The notes beneath the pieces were generated by a model, which searched no databases, had not been told where the DNA came from, and saw nothing but the letters and a program-made list of their open reading frames with translations. 64,000 nucleotides of DNA from Polynucleobacter sp. UK-Gri1-W3 (GTDB lineage Bacteria > Pseudomonadota > Gammaproteobacteria > Burkholderiales > Burkholderiaceae), in assembly GCF_018881595.1 (NCBI RefSeq), contig NZ_JACVQA010000008.1:124001-188000 (forward strand), written 5' to 3'. The translations under genes and the position numbers were made by a program. Below, piece after piece: positions 1-7,708 of this stretch (positions within the stretch are counted from its first letter, which is position 1; the number at the start of each line of letters is the position of its first letter).

Positions 1-975
1 CATCCTCAGTTTCCAGCTTATGCATCGATTGCGGGCGTACTCATAACCATGCTGGTGTTCCACAATTCACACTTTGCGCTATTGATGCTCGCTACAGTGC
101 TGATCTATTCCATTGTTTGCCTTGGCTTAAACATTCAATTTGGTTATGTCGGTATCGTGAACTTTGCAGGCGCCGCTTTCTTTGGTATCGGTAGTTATAC
201 CGCTGCAATATTGGCAACCCACGCAGCGATCCCGCATTTGCTGGTTCTATTTATCGCAGCAGGTATCTCTGCCCTGATTGGTTCCATATTGATCTATCCA
301 GTGTTGAGAACACGTGGGCACTATGCTGCTTTGGTCACCATCGCTTTCGGTATCTTGTTCCGCAACTTCTTGGAGGTGAACGACACCTTGGGTGGTCCGC
401 AGGGGCTAAAGATTCCACCGCTGATTATTTTTGGCTGGAATTTATCAGATGGTTTGTACATAGGTGGTTTTGAGTTTTCTTTCTACATCCCATACCTCCT
501 GATCGCATTAGTTCTGCTAATTGCTAGTTTTAGAATCACCCGCAATTTAGAGCGCTCATGGATTGGCCTCAGTATGGATATGGTCCGTACCGATGAAATT
601 GCAGCCTCTACTTTTGGTGTAAATATTGCGCACTGGAAGGTGGTGGCATTTACATTGGGCAACTTCATTGCTGGTATGGCAGGAGCGCTCTATGGAATGA
701 TGACGGCCTATGTTGCCCCTAATAACTTTACCTTTGCTGACTCCTTGATATTGGTATCAATTGTGATTTTGGGTGGTATTGGTAACCCATGGGGAATTAT
801 TCCTGCGGCAGCCATTGTGGTGATTCTTCCTGAGAAGCTGCAGTTCATTCAAGAATATCGTTTCTTGCTCTATGCCATTGTGGTGATCTTGATCTTGCTA
901 TTCCGTCCTGATGGTTTATTGCCAAGGCGGATTCGTGAGTATTTCCCGGGTAATAAAGCGGGAGGCCAAAAATGA
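1..975 (+). CDS. livM: Branched-chain amino acid ABC transporter permease LivM (5' end probably outside window)
   Basis: Integral membrane permease that, with LivH, LivG and LivF, imports leucine, isoleucine, valine or similar compounds across the inner membrane. The protein is strongly hydrophobic, with about eight membrane segments, and carries the LivM-family stretch GLNIQFGYVGIVNFAGAAFFGIGSYTA near its N-terminus, written here only to identify the family region. The frame stays open from the first base of the window (HPQFPAYASIAG...), so the first visible ATG at 49 is probably internal and the gene starts upstream. Its end overlaps livG by 4 bp (ATGA), which indicates translational coupling. 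The substrate is inferred from family; short amides or other amino acids are possible. Confidence 0.88.
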   Translation, partial: HPQFPAYASIAGVLITMLVFHNSHFALLMLATVLIYSIVCLGLNIQFGYVGIVNFAGAAFFGIGSYTAAILATHAAIPHLLVLFIAAGISALIGSILIYPVLRTRGHYAALVTIAFGILFRNFLEVNDTLGGPQGLKIPPLIIFGWNLSDGLYIGGFEFSFYIPYLLIALVLLIASFRITRNLERSWIGLSMDMVRTDEIAASTFGVNIAHWKVVAFTLGNFIAGMAGALYGMMTAYVAPNNFTFADSLILVSIVILGGIGNPWGIIPAAAIVVILPEKLQFIQEYRFLLYAIVVILILLFRPDGLLPRRIREYFPGNKAGGQK

Positions 976-1766
976 GTTCATTGACATCAACCAAGAAGCA
1001 AATCCTTGTCGCAGAAAAACTCACCATGCGCTTTGGTGGTGTGACGGCATTAGATTCATTGGATCTTCATGTGAATGAGGGAGAGGTATTGGGATTGTTG
1101 GGCCCCAATGGTTCTGGCAAGACCACCTTTTTTAACGTGATTACTGGTCTATATCGAGCAAGCTCAGGAAGTGTTTCATTTCGTGGTGAGGATTTGACTG
1201 ATGCTACTGCTCAGCAAGTGTATTTACATGCAATTACTCGCACCTTTCAGCGCTCGCGTTTGTCTTTACCGCTGACTGTCTTTGACAACATTGCTATTGG
1301 CGATAACCGTCGATTAAATACGGGGCTTTTCTTTAATTTGTTTCAAAGAGAGAAATTCAAGCAAGAATACGAAGGTTTGGTTGAGCAGGTAAGGCAGTTG
1401 CTCCTTACGTTTAACCCTAAGTTAGCTGACAAAATATTTGAGCCAGTGGCAAGCTTGCCAATGATTGATCGCCGCCGCATTGAAATCTGCAGAGCCTTGA
1501 TCAGTCAGCCCGATTTACTTCTTTTAGATGAGCCTTCGGCTGGTATGACTCATGATGAGACCGCTGAAGTAATGGATGATATTTTGCAAGTTCGCAGCAA
1601 GATTAAGCCATTCACTATTATTTTGATTGAGCATGAAATGGGTTTGATTCAAAGGATGACTGAGCGTTGTATTGTTCTGAACTATGGCAAGAAAATTGCT
1701 GAGGGCACTTACGATGAGATCGTGAACAATCGCGAAGTACAAGTCGCTTATTTGGGGCAGGAATAA
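972..1766 (+). CDS. livG: Branched-chain amino acid ABC transporter ATP-binding protein LivG
   Basis: Cytoplasmic ATPase of the Liv importer. Walker A is visible as GPNGSGKTT at about residues 44-52, Walker B as LLLLDEPSAG near residue 193, and the switch histidine in LIEHEM near 221; the length of 264 aa is normal. The ABC signature position reads SLPMIDRRRIEICRAL instead of the usual LxYGxQRRLEIARAL, so the canonical glycine and glutamine are missing. The start ATG overlaps the livM stop by 4 bp and livF follows after 2 bp, so this is one operon. LivF has an intact signature (MSGGEQ), so one of the two composite ATP sites may be degenerate. Confidence 0.9.
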   Translation: MSSLTSTKKQILVAEKLTMRFGGVTALDSLDLHVNEGEVLGLLGPNGSGKTTFFNVITGLYRASSGSVSFRGEDLTDATAQQVYLHAITRTFQRSRLSLPLTVFDNIAIGDNRRLNTGLFFNLFQREKFKQEYEGLVEQVRQLLLTFNPKLADKIFEPVASLPMIDRRRIEICRALISQPDLLLLDEPSAGMTHDETAEVMDDILQVRSKIKPFTIILIEHEMGLIQRMTERCIVLNYGKKIAEGTYDEIVNNREVQVAYLGQE

Positions 1767-1768
1767 TC

Positions 1769-2476
1769 ATGGCCTTATTAGAGATTGAACACATCTATAC
1801 CGCATACGATCGCATTGATGTTTTGGAAGACGTCTCCATCAAAGTCGAGATGGGTGAAATTACCTGCATTCTTGGTGCCAATGGCGCCGGTAAATCTACC
1901 TTAATTCGATCCGTCCTAGGATTGACCCCGGCTAATCGTGGAAAAATCATCTTTAATGGCGTAGATATTGCCCATTTGCCAACACATCGCATTATTGAAG
2001 CAGGGATTGCATGTGTTCCAGAAGGACGTCGCGTGTTTCCGCGTATGACAGTGGATGAAAATCTATCTGCTGGAGCTTATCTGGTAACCGATAAAAAAGT
2101 GATTGAAGAGCGTCGTGAGCATGTAAAGTATTTATTTCCGCGCCTTGCTGAGCGCTCTAATCAGTTAGCGGGGACTATGTCCGGTGGTGAGCAGGCCATG
2201 CTAGCTATTAGTCGTAGCCTCATGAGTTCGCCTGAGTTGCTGATATTTGATGAGCCTTCACTGGGTCTGTCACCTTTGTTTGTCAAAGAAAACTTTAAGA
2301 TCATTAAAGAAATCAATCAAATGGGCACCACGGTCTTATTGGTTGAGCAGAATGTTCGACAAACCTTGGCAATCGCTCATCGCGGATATGTTATTACCAA
2401 AGGCCAAGTGGTGGCTGAGGGAAGCGCCACAGCATTGGCTGAGAATGCAGAAGTACAAGCAGCTTATTTTGGATAA
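1769..2476 (+). CDS. livF: Branched-chain amino acid ABC transporter ATP-binding protein LivF
   Basis: Second ATPase of the Liv importer. The 235-aa protein has Walker A GANGAGKST near residue 35, an intact signature TMSGGEQAML near residue 135, Walker B LLIFDEPSLGLSP near residue 158 and a switch histidine region. It lies 2 bp after livG, and the M20 hydrolase gene starts 6 bp downstream, so all belong to one transcription unit. It is expected to pair with LivG as a heterodimer on the cytoplasmic face of LivH-LivM. Confidence 0.92.
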   Translation: MALLEIEHIYTAYDRIDVLEDVSIKVEMGEITCILGANGAGKSTLIRSVLGLTPANRGKIIFNGVDIAHLPTHRIIEAGIACVPEGRRVFPRMTVDENLSAGAYLVTDKKVIEERREHVKYLFPRLAERSNQLAGTMSGGEQAMLAISRSLMSSPELLIFDEPSLGLSPLFVKENFKIIKEINQMGTTVLLVEQNVRQTLAIAHRGYVITKGQVVAEGSATALAENAEVQAAYFG

Positions 2477-2482
2477 ATACAG

Positions 2483-3628
2483 ATGACAACCAACATTCCT
2501 GATCCAATTAAATTAACTCAAGAGCTGATTCGTTTTAATACGATTAATCCCCCGGGTAATGAAGATCAAGTTTGTGAATATCTAGCCAAACTTTTAGAGT
2601 CTGTAGGCTATGAATGTCGCAAGGTTGAATTTGCTCCACATCGAATGAGTTTAGTTGCCAAAATTGGCGCCTGTTCCGATCAAAAGCCTAGTATCTGCTT
2701 TACTGGGCATGTAGACGTTGTTCCTTTGGGTGCCCGCACTTGGAAATATGAACCCTTTGCCGGCATTATTGAAGATGGCAAGTTATATGGACGCGGCTCT
2801 AGTGATATGAAGAGTGGCGTAGCTGCTTTTGTTGTTGCGGCTATGAAAATGGCTGACTCAGCAAAGCAGGGTGCTGGCGTGAGCATGATCATTACTGCAG
2901 GAGAAGAGACGGGCTGCGAGGGCGCATTTCATTTGGCGGCCAACCAAGAGATATTGGATTTTCTGGGCCCTGCTGGATGCTTTATTGTGGCTGAGCCAAC
3001 CGCTAATGAACCTTTGCTAGGTCATAAAGGGGCTTACTGGTTAAAAGCCTCCACCGATGGTGTCACAGCACATGGCTCGATGCCTGAGCGTGGAGACAAT
3101 GCGTTCTATAAGTTAGCTAAGGCGGCATTAACTTTAGAAAAATTTTCTTTTGATACTCCGGTTCATGAGTTGATGGGGCAGGGCACCCTGAATGTGGGTA
3201 CCGCTAAATCGGGTATCAATATCAACTCGGTTCCTGATGCAGCAGAAATGACGCTGGACATACGAACGGTTGCAGGGCAAAGCCATAAACATATATACGG
3301 TTGTCTCTGTAAGGTCCTTGGCCCTTCGGTTCGCCTAGATACCATTATCGATATCGAAGGTGTTTTTACGCCAGCTACAGATCCCTGGATGGCAAGCGTA
3401 TTTGATTTTTGTGAAAAGGTGAATGGGGTTCGTCCAATTGAAAAGACTGTGTCCTACTTTACCGATGCCTCAGCATTAAAGCCTGCTATCGGCAATCCAC
3501 CTACCGTGATTCTGGGGCCGGGCCAGCCAGAAATGGCTCATCAAACCGATGAATTTTGCTACGTCGACAAAATTACGGACGCAACCGAATTATTTTCTGA
3601 ATTAATCCTTGATTGGCAGGCTCACTAG
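2483..3628 (+). CDS. M20-family metallopeptidase (ArgE/DapE-like amidohydrolase)
   Basis: Zinc-dependent hydrolase of the ArgE/DapE/CPG2 family, 381 aa. Family landmarks are the first metal motif GHVDVVP at about residues 75-81, the bridging aspartate in GRGSSDMKSG near 113, the catalytic EE pair in TAGEETGCEGA near 140, and the C-terminal metal histidine in PEMAHQTDEF near 352. The lid domain lies between. The gene follows livF by 6 bp, so the enzyme probably deacylates or cleaves a compound imported by the Liv system. True DapE or ArgE function is possible, but the operon context argues for a catabolic amide substrate. The exact substrate cannot be read from the sequence. Confidence 0.8.
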   Translation: MTTNIPDPIKLTQELIRFNTINPPGNEDQVCEYLAKLLESVGYECRKVEFAPHRMSLVAKIGACSDQKPSICFTGHVDVVPLGARTWKYEPFAGIIEDGKLYGRGSSDMKSGVAAFVVAAMKMADSAKQGAGVSMIITAGEETGCEGAFHLAANQEILDFLGPAGCFIVAEPTANEPLLGHKGAYWLKASTDGVTAHGSMPERGDNAFYKLAKAALTLEKFSFDTPVHELMGQGTLNVGTAKSGININSVPDAAEMTLDIRTVAGQSHKHIYGCLCKVLGPSVRLDTIIDIEGVFTPATDPWMASVFDFCEKVNGVRPIEKTVSYFTDASALKPAIGNPPTVILGPGQPEMAHQTDEFCYVDKITDATELFSELILDWQAH

Positions 3629-3640
3629 TCCTTTGCCCCC

Positions 3641-3681
3641 AATATATGTTGCATTGCAATATATTAATTCTTAGTTAAGAT
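3641..3681 (+). promoter_or_regulatory. Candidate promoter with overlapping palindromic operator upstream of the ior-sox unit
   Basis: An imperfect 25-bp palindrome spans 3641-3665: outer arms AATATA/TATATT enclose TTGCA-T-TGCAA, with two unpaired bases on one side. Its right inner arm supplies a -35-like TTGCAA (3654-3659), 16 bp before a -10-like TAAGAT (3676-3681). A repressor bound to the palindrome would therefore cover the -35 element. This is the only sizeable gap (121 bp) before the ior-sox genes. The assignment is by eye, and no transcription start is known. Confidence 0.4.
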
Positions 3682-3749
3682 AAGCACACCGAAAGCAGGG
3701 GTATATATGCCCCTAAAACAATAAAACAAGTAATTACAGGAGAGCACGC

Positions 3750-4199
3750 ATGGCTGAATTGAATGTCAACGGCAAAAAGTACAAGGTAGATGTAGATCCC
3801 GATACCCCATTGCTTTGGGTAATTCGTGAGCAAGTTGGCTTAACTGGTACTAAATACGGTTGTGGAGTTGGCCAGTGTGGTGCTTGTACAGTTTTGTTTG
3901 AAGGTCAAGCTATTCGTAGTTGTTCAATTCCGGTTGCTGCAGCAGAGGGCAAAAAGATTGAAACGATTGAAAGCCTAGAGAAAAGTGGTCAACTTTCTAA
4001 AGTACAAAAAGCTTGGGTTGACAATCAAGTACCTCAGTGCGGCTACTGTCAATCTGGCATGGTGATGGCAACAACAGCTTTGCTCAGAAACAATCCAAAG
4101 CCTACTGATGCTCAAATTGATGAATCCATTACTAATATCTGCCGCTGCGGCACATTCCAGCAAGTGCGCGCAGCTATTCATGCGGCTAGCAAGGCTTAA
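3750..4199 (+). CDS. (2Fe-2S) subunit of a xanthine-oxidase-family molybdenum hydroxylase (IorA-like)
   Basis: Small electron-transfer subunit, 149 aa, of a molybdenum hydroxylase. The N-terminal plant-type ferredoxin domain has cysteines at 38, 43, 46 and 58 (CGVGQCGACT...C). The C-terminal four-helix domain carries the second 2Fe-2S cluster through C97 and C100 (CGYC) and C131 and C133 (CRC). A good ribosome site (AGGAG, 3738-3742) precedes the ATG. The gene is followed after 10 bp by the large subunit. The two-subunit layout without an FAD subunit matches isoquinoline 1-oxidoreductase and related aldehyde dehydrogenases, which pass electrons to a cytochrome or quinone. The substrate is unknown. 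Confidence 0.88.
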   Translation: MAELNVNGKKYKVDVDPDTPLLWVIREQVGLTGTKYGCGVGQCGACTVLFEGQAIRSCSIPVAAAEGKKIETIESLEKSGQLSKVQKAWVDNQVPQCGYCQSGMVMATTALLRNNPKPTDAQIDESITNICRCGTFQQVRAAIHAASKA

Positions 4200-4209
4200 G
4201 GGAAAAGAC

Positions 4210-6426
4210 ATGACTACAAATACAAATATTTCCCGCCGCCACTTTGTTATTGGCTCTAGCGCAATTGCCGCTGGCTTAGCAATTGGCTTTGACCTCTCAT
4301 TTATGTCTGCTGCGCACGCAGCGATGGGTACTGGCACAACCGCTATGACTCCATTAGCCACCCCAGAAATCGGTATCTGGGTTGTAGTTAAGCCAAACGA
4401 TGATGTTGTTGTAAGGATTGTTCGCTCAGAAATGGGCCAAGGAACCATTACTGGTTTGGCACAGATGGTTGCAGAAGAGTTGCAGTGCGATTGGAAAAAA
4501 GTAAGCTATGAATATCCATCTCCTGCTGAAAGCTTGGCGCGTAAGGCGGCTTGGGGTAGCTATTCCACTGGCGGAAGTCGTGGTATTCGTACCTCTGAGC
4601 AATATGTTCGTAAAGGCGGTGCCGCTGCCCGCATGATGCTTGTTCAGGCTGCCGCCAATCAATGGAATGTACCGGCCTCTGAGTGTGTTGCCATGAACGG
4701 CGTCATTACACACACACCGTCTGGCAAGAAAACGACTTTCGGCAAAGTTTCTGTTGCCGCATCCCAGCTGGAAGTCCCTAAAGAAGTTCCACTGAAGGAT
4801 CCTAAAGAATGGACACTCATTGGCAAGCCGGTTAATCGTATTGATGGTGTTGCTGATAAGGTAACGGGCCGTCAGGTTTACGCAATTGATTTGAAGATGC
4901 CTGGCATGTTGGTTGCAACTATCAAACAGTGCCCCGTATTTGGCGGCAAGGTTAAGACTTACGATTCTGCAAAAGCAATGAACATTAAGGGTGTTAAGAA
5001 AGTAGTGCAAGTCGGCGATAACGCTGTTGCAGTTATTGCTGATACTTTCTGGCATTCTAAAACTGGTCTTGAACAGGTAAACATTACTTGGGATGAGGGA
5101 GTAAATGCTACCGTTTCGAGCGAATCTATCAAGAAAAATCTAGAAGAAGGTTTGACAGCAAACGACGCTTTTGTTGGAAGCGCTAACGGTGATGTAAAAG
5201 CTGCTTTTGCTAGTGCCTCTAAAACAATGGAAGCGACGTATTTCTATCCATTTTTGAGTCACGCAACCTTAGAGCCACAAACTGCAACTGCAAAGTGGAC
5301 TCCAGAGATGTGTGAAGCATGGGTTCCAACCCAGGATGGCGAAGCATCATTGGCAGCCTTGATAGCGGCAGCTGGTTTGCCTGCTGAAAAATGTAATGTC
5401 TACAAAGTCAACCTTGGTGGAGGCTTTGGTCGTCGTGGTGCCTTTCAGGACTTCACAACTCAGGCGGTAAATATTGCCAAGCAAATGCCGAGTACACCCA
5501 TTAAGTTGATTTGGACTCGTGAAGAGGATATGACGCATGATCACTATCACCCAGTGATGATGTGCAAGATGTCTGCATCCATTGATGATAAGAAAAATGT
5601 GACCGGTTTAAATATGCGTTTATCTGGGCAATCCATTCTGGCTGCAGTTCGTCCAGCAGTGGTGGCTTCGAATAAGGGCAAAGATCCTGCAGCGTTTCAA
5701 GGTGTAGACGAGACGGGTGAGCATGGCATTACCTATAAATTCCCGAATTTAAATATTGACCATGCTATGCGCAATACTCATGTCCCCCCAGGCTTCTGGC
5801 GTGGTGTGAACGTTAATCAAAATGCTATCTTCTTAGAAACATTTATGGATGAGTTAGCAGAAGCTACCGGCAAGGATGCTGTAGAGTTCCGCAGGCAACA
5901 TATGCAGGATTACCCGCGTGCTATAGCTGTCCTTAATGCTGTGGCAGATGGCATTGGCTGGACTAAGCCAGCATCGCCTGGAGTTTTTCGTGGTGTCGCA
6001 CAGATGCATTCTTATGGAAGCTATGTTGCTGCCGCTTGCGAACTCTCAGTTACCAATGGTACTGATGTGAAAATTCATCGTATCGTAGCGGCAACTGATC
6101 CAGGTTATGCGGTGAATCCAGCGCAAATCGAGCGTCAAGTTGCTGGCTCGTTTGTTTATGGCTTATCCGCTTTATTCGAAGAGGAGATCACGATCGAAAA
6201 AGGCGCAGTTGTTCAGAAGAACTTTGACACCTTTAATTCGATTCGCCTTTCTCAAATGCCAAAAGTGGAAACTATCATCATTCAAGGTGGTGGCAAAGAG
6301 TGGGGCGGCGTTGGTGAGCCAACGATAGCGGTGGCTGCGCCAGCAGTACTCAATGCGTTTTATCGGGCAACAGGTAAACGCTTGCGCACAGTGCCATTGA
6401 AAAACAGCGGCATCAAGTTGGTTTAA
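4210..6426 (+). CDS. Molybdopterin-binding large subunit, xanthine-dehydrogenase family (IorB-like), Tat-exported
   Basis: Catalytic subunit binding molybdenum cofactor, 738 aa from the chosen ATG at 4210. That start gives MTTNTNISRRHFVIG followed by a hydrophobic stretch and AHA, a clear twin-arginine signal, so the holoenzyme is probably periplasmic and the small subunit rides along with it. The frame is open upstream to 4108 inside the preceding gene, but that start would bury the Tat signal. Family features include the glycine-rich NLGGGFGRRG region and the C-terminal KEWGGVGEPT with the catalytic glutamate. The domain arrangement fits IorB and membrane aldehyde dehydrogenases. soxX, a c-type cytochrome gene, follows within about 25 bp. 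Confidence 0.87.
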   Translation: MTTNTNISRRHFVIGSSAIAAGLAIGFDLSFMSAAHAAMGTGTTAMTPLATPEIGIWVVVKPNDDVVVRIVRSEMGQGTITGLAQMVAEELQCDWKKVSYEYPSPAESLARKAAWGSYSTGGSRGIRTSEQYVRKGGAAARMMLVQAAANQWNVPASECVAMNGVITHTPSGKKTTFGKVSVAASQLEVPKEVPLKDPKEWTLIGKPVNRIDGVADKVTGRQVYAIDLKMPGMLVATIKQCPVFGGKVKTYDSAKAMNIKGVKKVVQVGDNAVAVIADTFWHSKTGLEQVNITWDEGVNATVSSESIKKNLEEGLTANDAFVGSANGDVKAAFASASKTMEATYFYPFLSHATLEPQTATAKWTPEMCEAWVPTQDGEASLAALIAAAGLPAEKCNVYKVNLGGGFGRRGAFQDFTTQAVNIAKQMPSTPIKLIWTREEDMTHDHYHPVMMCKMSASIDDKKNVTGLNMRLSGQSILAAVRPAVVASNKGKDPAAFQGVDETGEHGITYKFPNLNIDHAMRNTHVPPGFWRGVNVNQNAIFLETFMDELAEATGKDAVEFRRQHMQDYPRAIAVLNAVADGIGWTKPASPGVFRGVAQMHSYGSYVAAACELSVTNGTDVKIHRIVAATDPGYAVNPAQIERQVAGSFVYGLSALFEEEITIEKGAVVQKNFDTFNSIRLSQMPKVETIIIQGGGKEWGGVGEPTIAVAAPAVLNAFYRATGKRLRTVPLKNSGIKLV

Positions 6427-6453
6427 GTCTTAGCTGATAGTGAAACTGTGCCG

Positions 6454-6894
6454 ATGAAAAAGAGGATTGCACTAGCATCTTTATTGCTAGTCATCCTCAA
6501 TTTCAATGCTGCAAATGCTCAAGTAATCAAGGGGGATTCGATATTCGAATCCCTTTCTGCTGAGCCTGGTAATCCAGTACGAGGTAGGGCCATTGTGGTG
6601 AGTCGTCAGACGGGGCTGTGCTTGTTATGTCATAACGGACCATTTCCTGAGGAGCGTTTTCAGGGGAATTTGGCGCCTGAACTTAAAGCAAGTGTTGCAC
6701 GTTTAAATGCGCCTCAATTAAGGGCTCGCATTGTCAATGCAGCGCACTTTAATCCTCAGACCATCATGCCGGCTTACTATCAAACGAGTCATCTCAATCG
6801 AGTAGCTCCTAAATTTGTGGGTCAAACAATTTTGAATGGCCAAGAGATAGAGGATGTTATTGCATTCTTGACTACATTAAATGATTCAAATTAA
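6454..6894 (+). CDS. soxX: Sulfur oxidation c-type cytochrome SoxX
   Basis: Monohaem periplasmic cytochrome c that forms the SoxXA complex, which attaches thiosulfate to the SoxY cysteine. The ATG at 6454 gives a typical signal peptide (MKKRIALASLLLVIL...ANA); an in-frame GTG two codons earlier (6448) is an alternative. One haem motif, CLLCH, is visible. The SoxX-typical tail includes the distal methionine region TIMPAYYQT, then NRVAPKFVGQTIL and a final helix EIEDVIAFL. The short gap after the molybdenum hydroxylase gene suggests one transcript. A role as electron acceptor for the hydroxylase is possible, but the sequence fits SoxX closely. Confidence 0.87.
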   Translation: MKKRIALASLLLVILNFNAANAQVIKGDSIFESLSAEPGNPVRGRAIVVSRQTGLCLLCHNGPFPEERFQGNLAPELKASVARLNAPQLRARIVNAAHFNPQTIMPAYYQTSHLNRVAPKFVGQTILNGQEIEDVIAFLTTLNDSN

Positions 6895-6905
6895 CTGAAA
6901 TCCGG

Positions 6906-7382
6906 ATGAATAAAATTACTCACAATCAGCGTCGCCACTGGCTAAAGCAAGCTCAAGGTCTTGGGCTGCTTGCCCTGGGTTTTTGTTTAACCCCTATCTC
7001 AGCATTTGCTAAAAAAGAAGAGGCTGATGAGGCGATTAAAAAGATTACTGGTGGCGCCGCAATACGTGAAGGTAAGGTTACCTTAACCATTCCACCGCTA
7101 GTGGAGAACGGAAATTTAGTTGCTCTCAATGTCAGTGTGGATAGCCCAATGACGACTAATGATTATGTAAAGACTATTCACGTCATCGCCGAGGGAAATC
7201 CTTTGCCTAATATTTTTACTGTTTACCTCAGCCTAAGATCTGGCACCGCCAAAATTACAACTCGCGTTCGTTTGGCTGATAGTCAGAAGGTTTGGGCTAT
7301 TGCGCAGATGAGTGATGGTAGTTTTTGGAAGGGCTCTGCCGAGACTTTGGTAACTCTTTCAGCATGTACGGAGATAGTATGA
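6906..7382 (+). CDS. soxY: Thiosulfate oxidation carrier protein SoxY
   Basis: Periplasmic carrier on whose C-terminal cysteine the sulfur substrate is bound during Sox cycling. The 158-aa protein starts with a Tat-like signal (QRRHWLKQ, hydrophobic run, AFA), as expected for the SoxYZ complex. The Ig-like SoxY domain follows, with VSVDSPMT and IHVIAEGNPLPNI recognisable. The cysteine is C154, but the C-terminus reads LSACTEIV rather than the GGCGG swinging arm of classical SoxY. The gene ends in a 4-bp ATGA overlap with soxZ. A variant SoxY is the best call; whether it accepts thiosulfate normally is uncertain. Confidence 0.85.
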   Translation: MNKITHNQRRHWLKQAQGLGLLALGFCLTPISAFAKKEEADEAIKKITGGAAIREGKVTLTIPPLVENGNLVALNVSVDSPMTTNDYVKTIHVIAEGNPLPNIFTVYLSLRSGTAKITTRVRLADSQKVWAIAQMSDGSFWKGSAETLVTLSACTEIV

Positions 7383-7708
7383 GTAAAACATCCCGCACAT
7401 CCATCACCATGCCAGCAACGGCAAAAAAAGATTCCATCATTGAGATCAGGGCTATTGCGCAACATGATATGGAATCCGGTTTTCGCTATACCGAGGGCGG
7501 GAAACTCATTCCTCGCGATATTATTCGCACCTTTACTTGTACCTATAACAATATAGAGGTATTTAAAGCAGACTTCTACTCAGGCATAGGCGCAAATCCC
7601 TTGATCATCTTTACTACTGTCGCTGTAGAGAACGGAACCCTAGAATTTAAATGGGTGGGGGATGATGGATACGAGGCAGTGAATCAGCATCGCATTACTG
7701 TTACGTGA
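7379..7708 (+). CDS. soxZ: Thiosulfate oxidation carrier complex protein SoxZ
   Basis: Partner subunit of SoxY, 109 aa, without its own signal peptide; it is carried across the membrane with SoxY by the Tat pathway. The SoxZ pattern is clear: EIRAIAQHDMESGFR, then IPRDIIRTFTCTYN, then a C-terminal LEFKWVGDDG followed by the final strand. The ATG at 7379 overlaps the soxY stop by 4 bp, which fixes the start; earlier in-frame ATGs lie inside soxY. The stop overlaps the soxA GTG start by 4 bp, so soxYZA are translationally coupled. Confidence 0.9.
   Translation: MSKTSRTSITMPATAKKDSIIEIRAIAQHDMESGFRYTEGGKLIPRDIIRTFTCTYNNIEVFKADFYSGIGANPLIIFTTVAVENGTLEFKWVGDDGYEAVNQHRITVT

Noticed and set aside
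3690..3720. Terminator from AGGGG...CCCCT upstream of the ior gene
   Set aside because: Only five base pairs with an 8-nt loop and no T-run; it does not qualify as a terminator.
4426..5055. Long antisense reading frames inside the molybdenum hydroxylase large-subunit gene
   Set aside because: They lie opposite a clear family gene, show no family resemblance and no ribosome site, and arise from codon bias.
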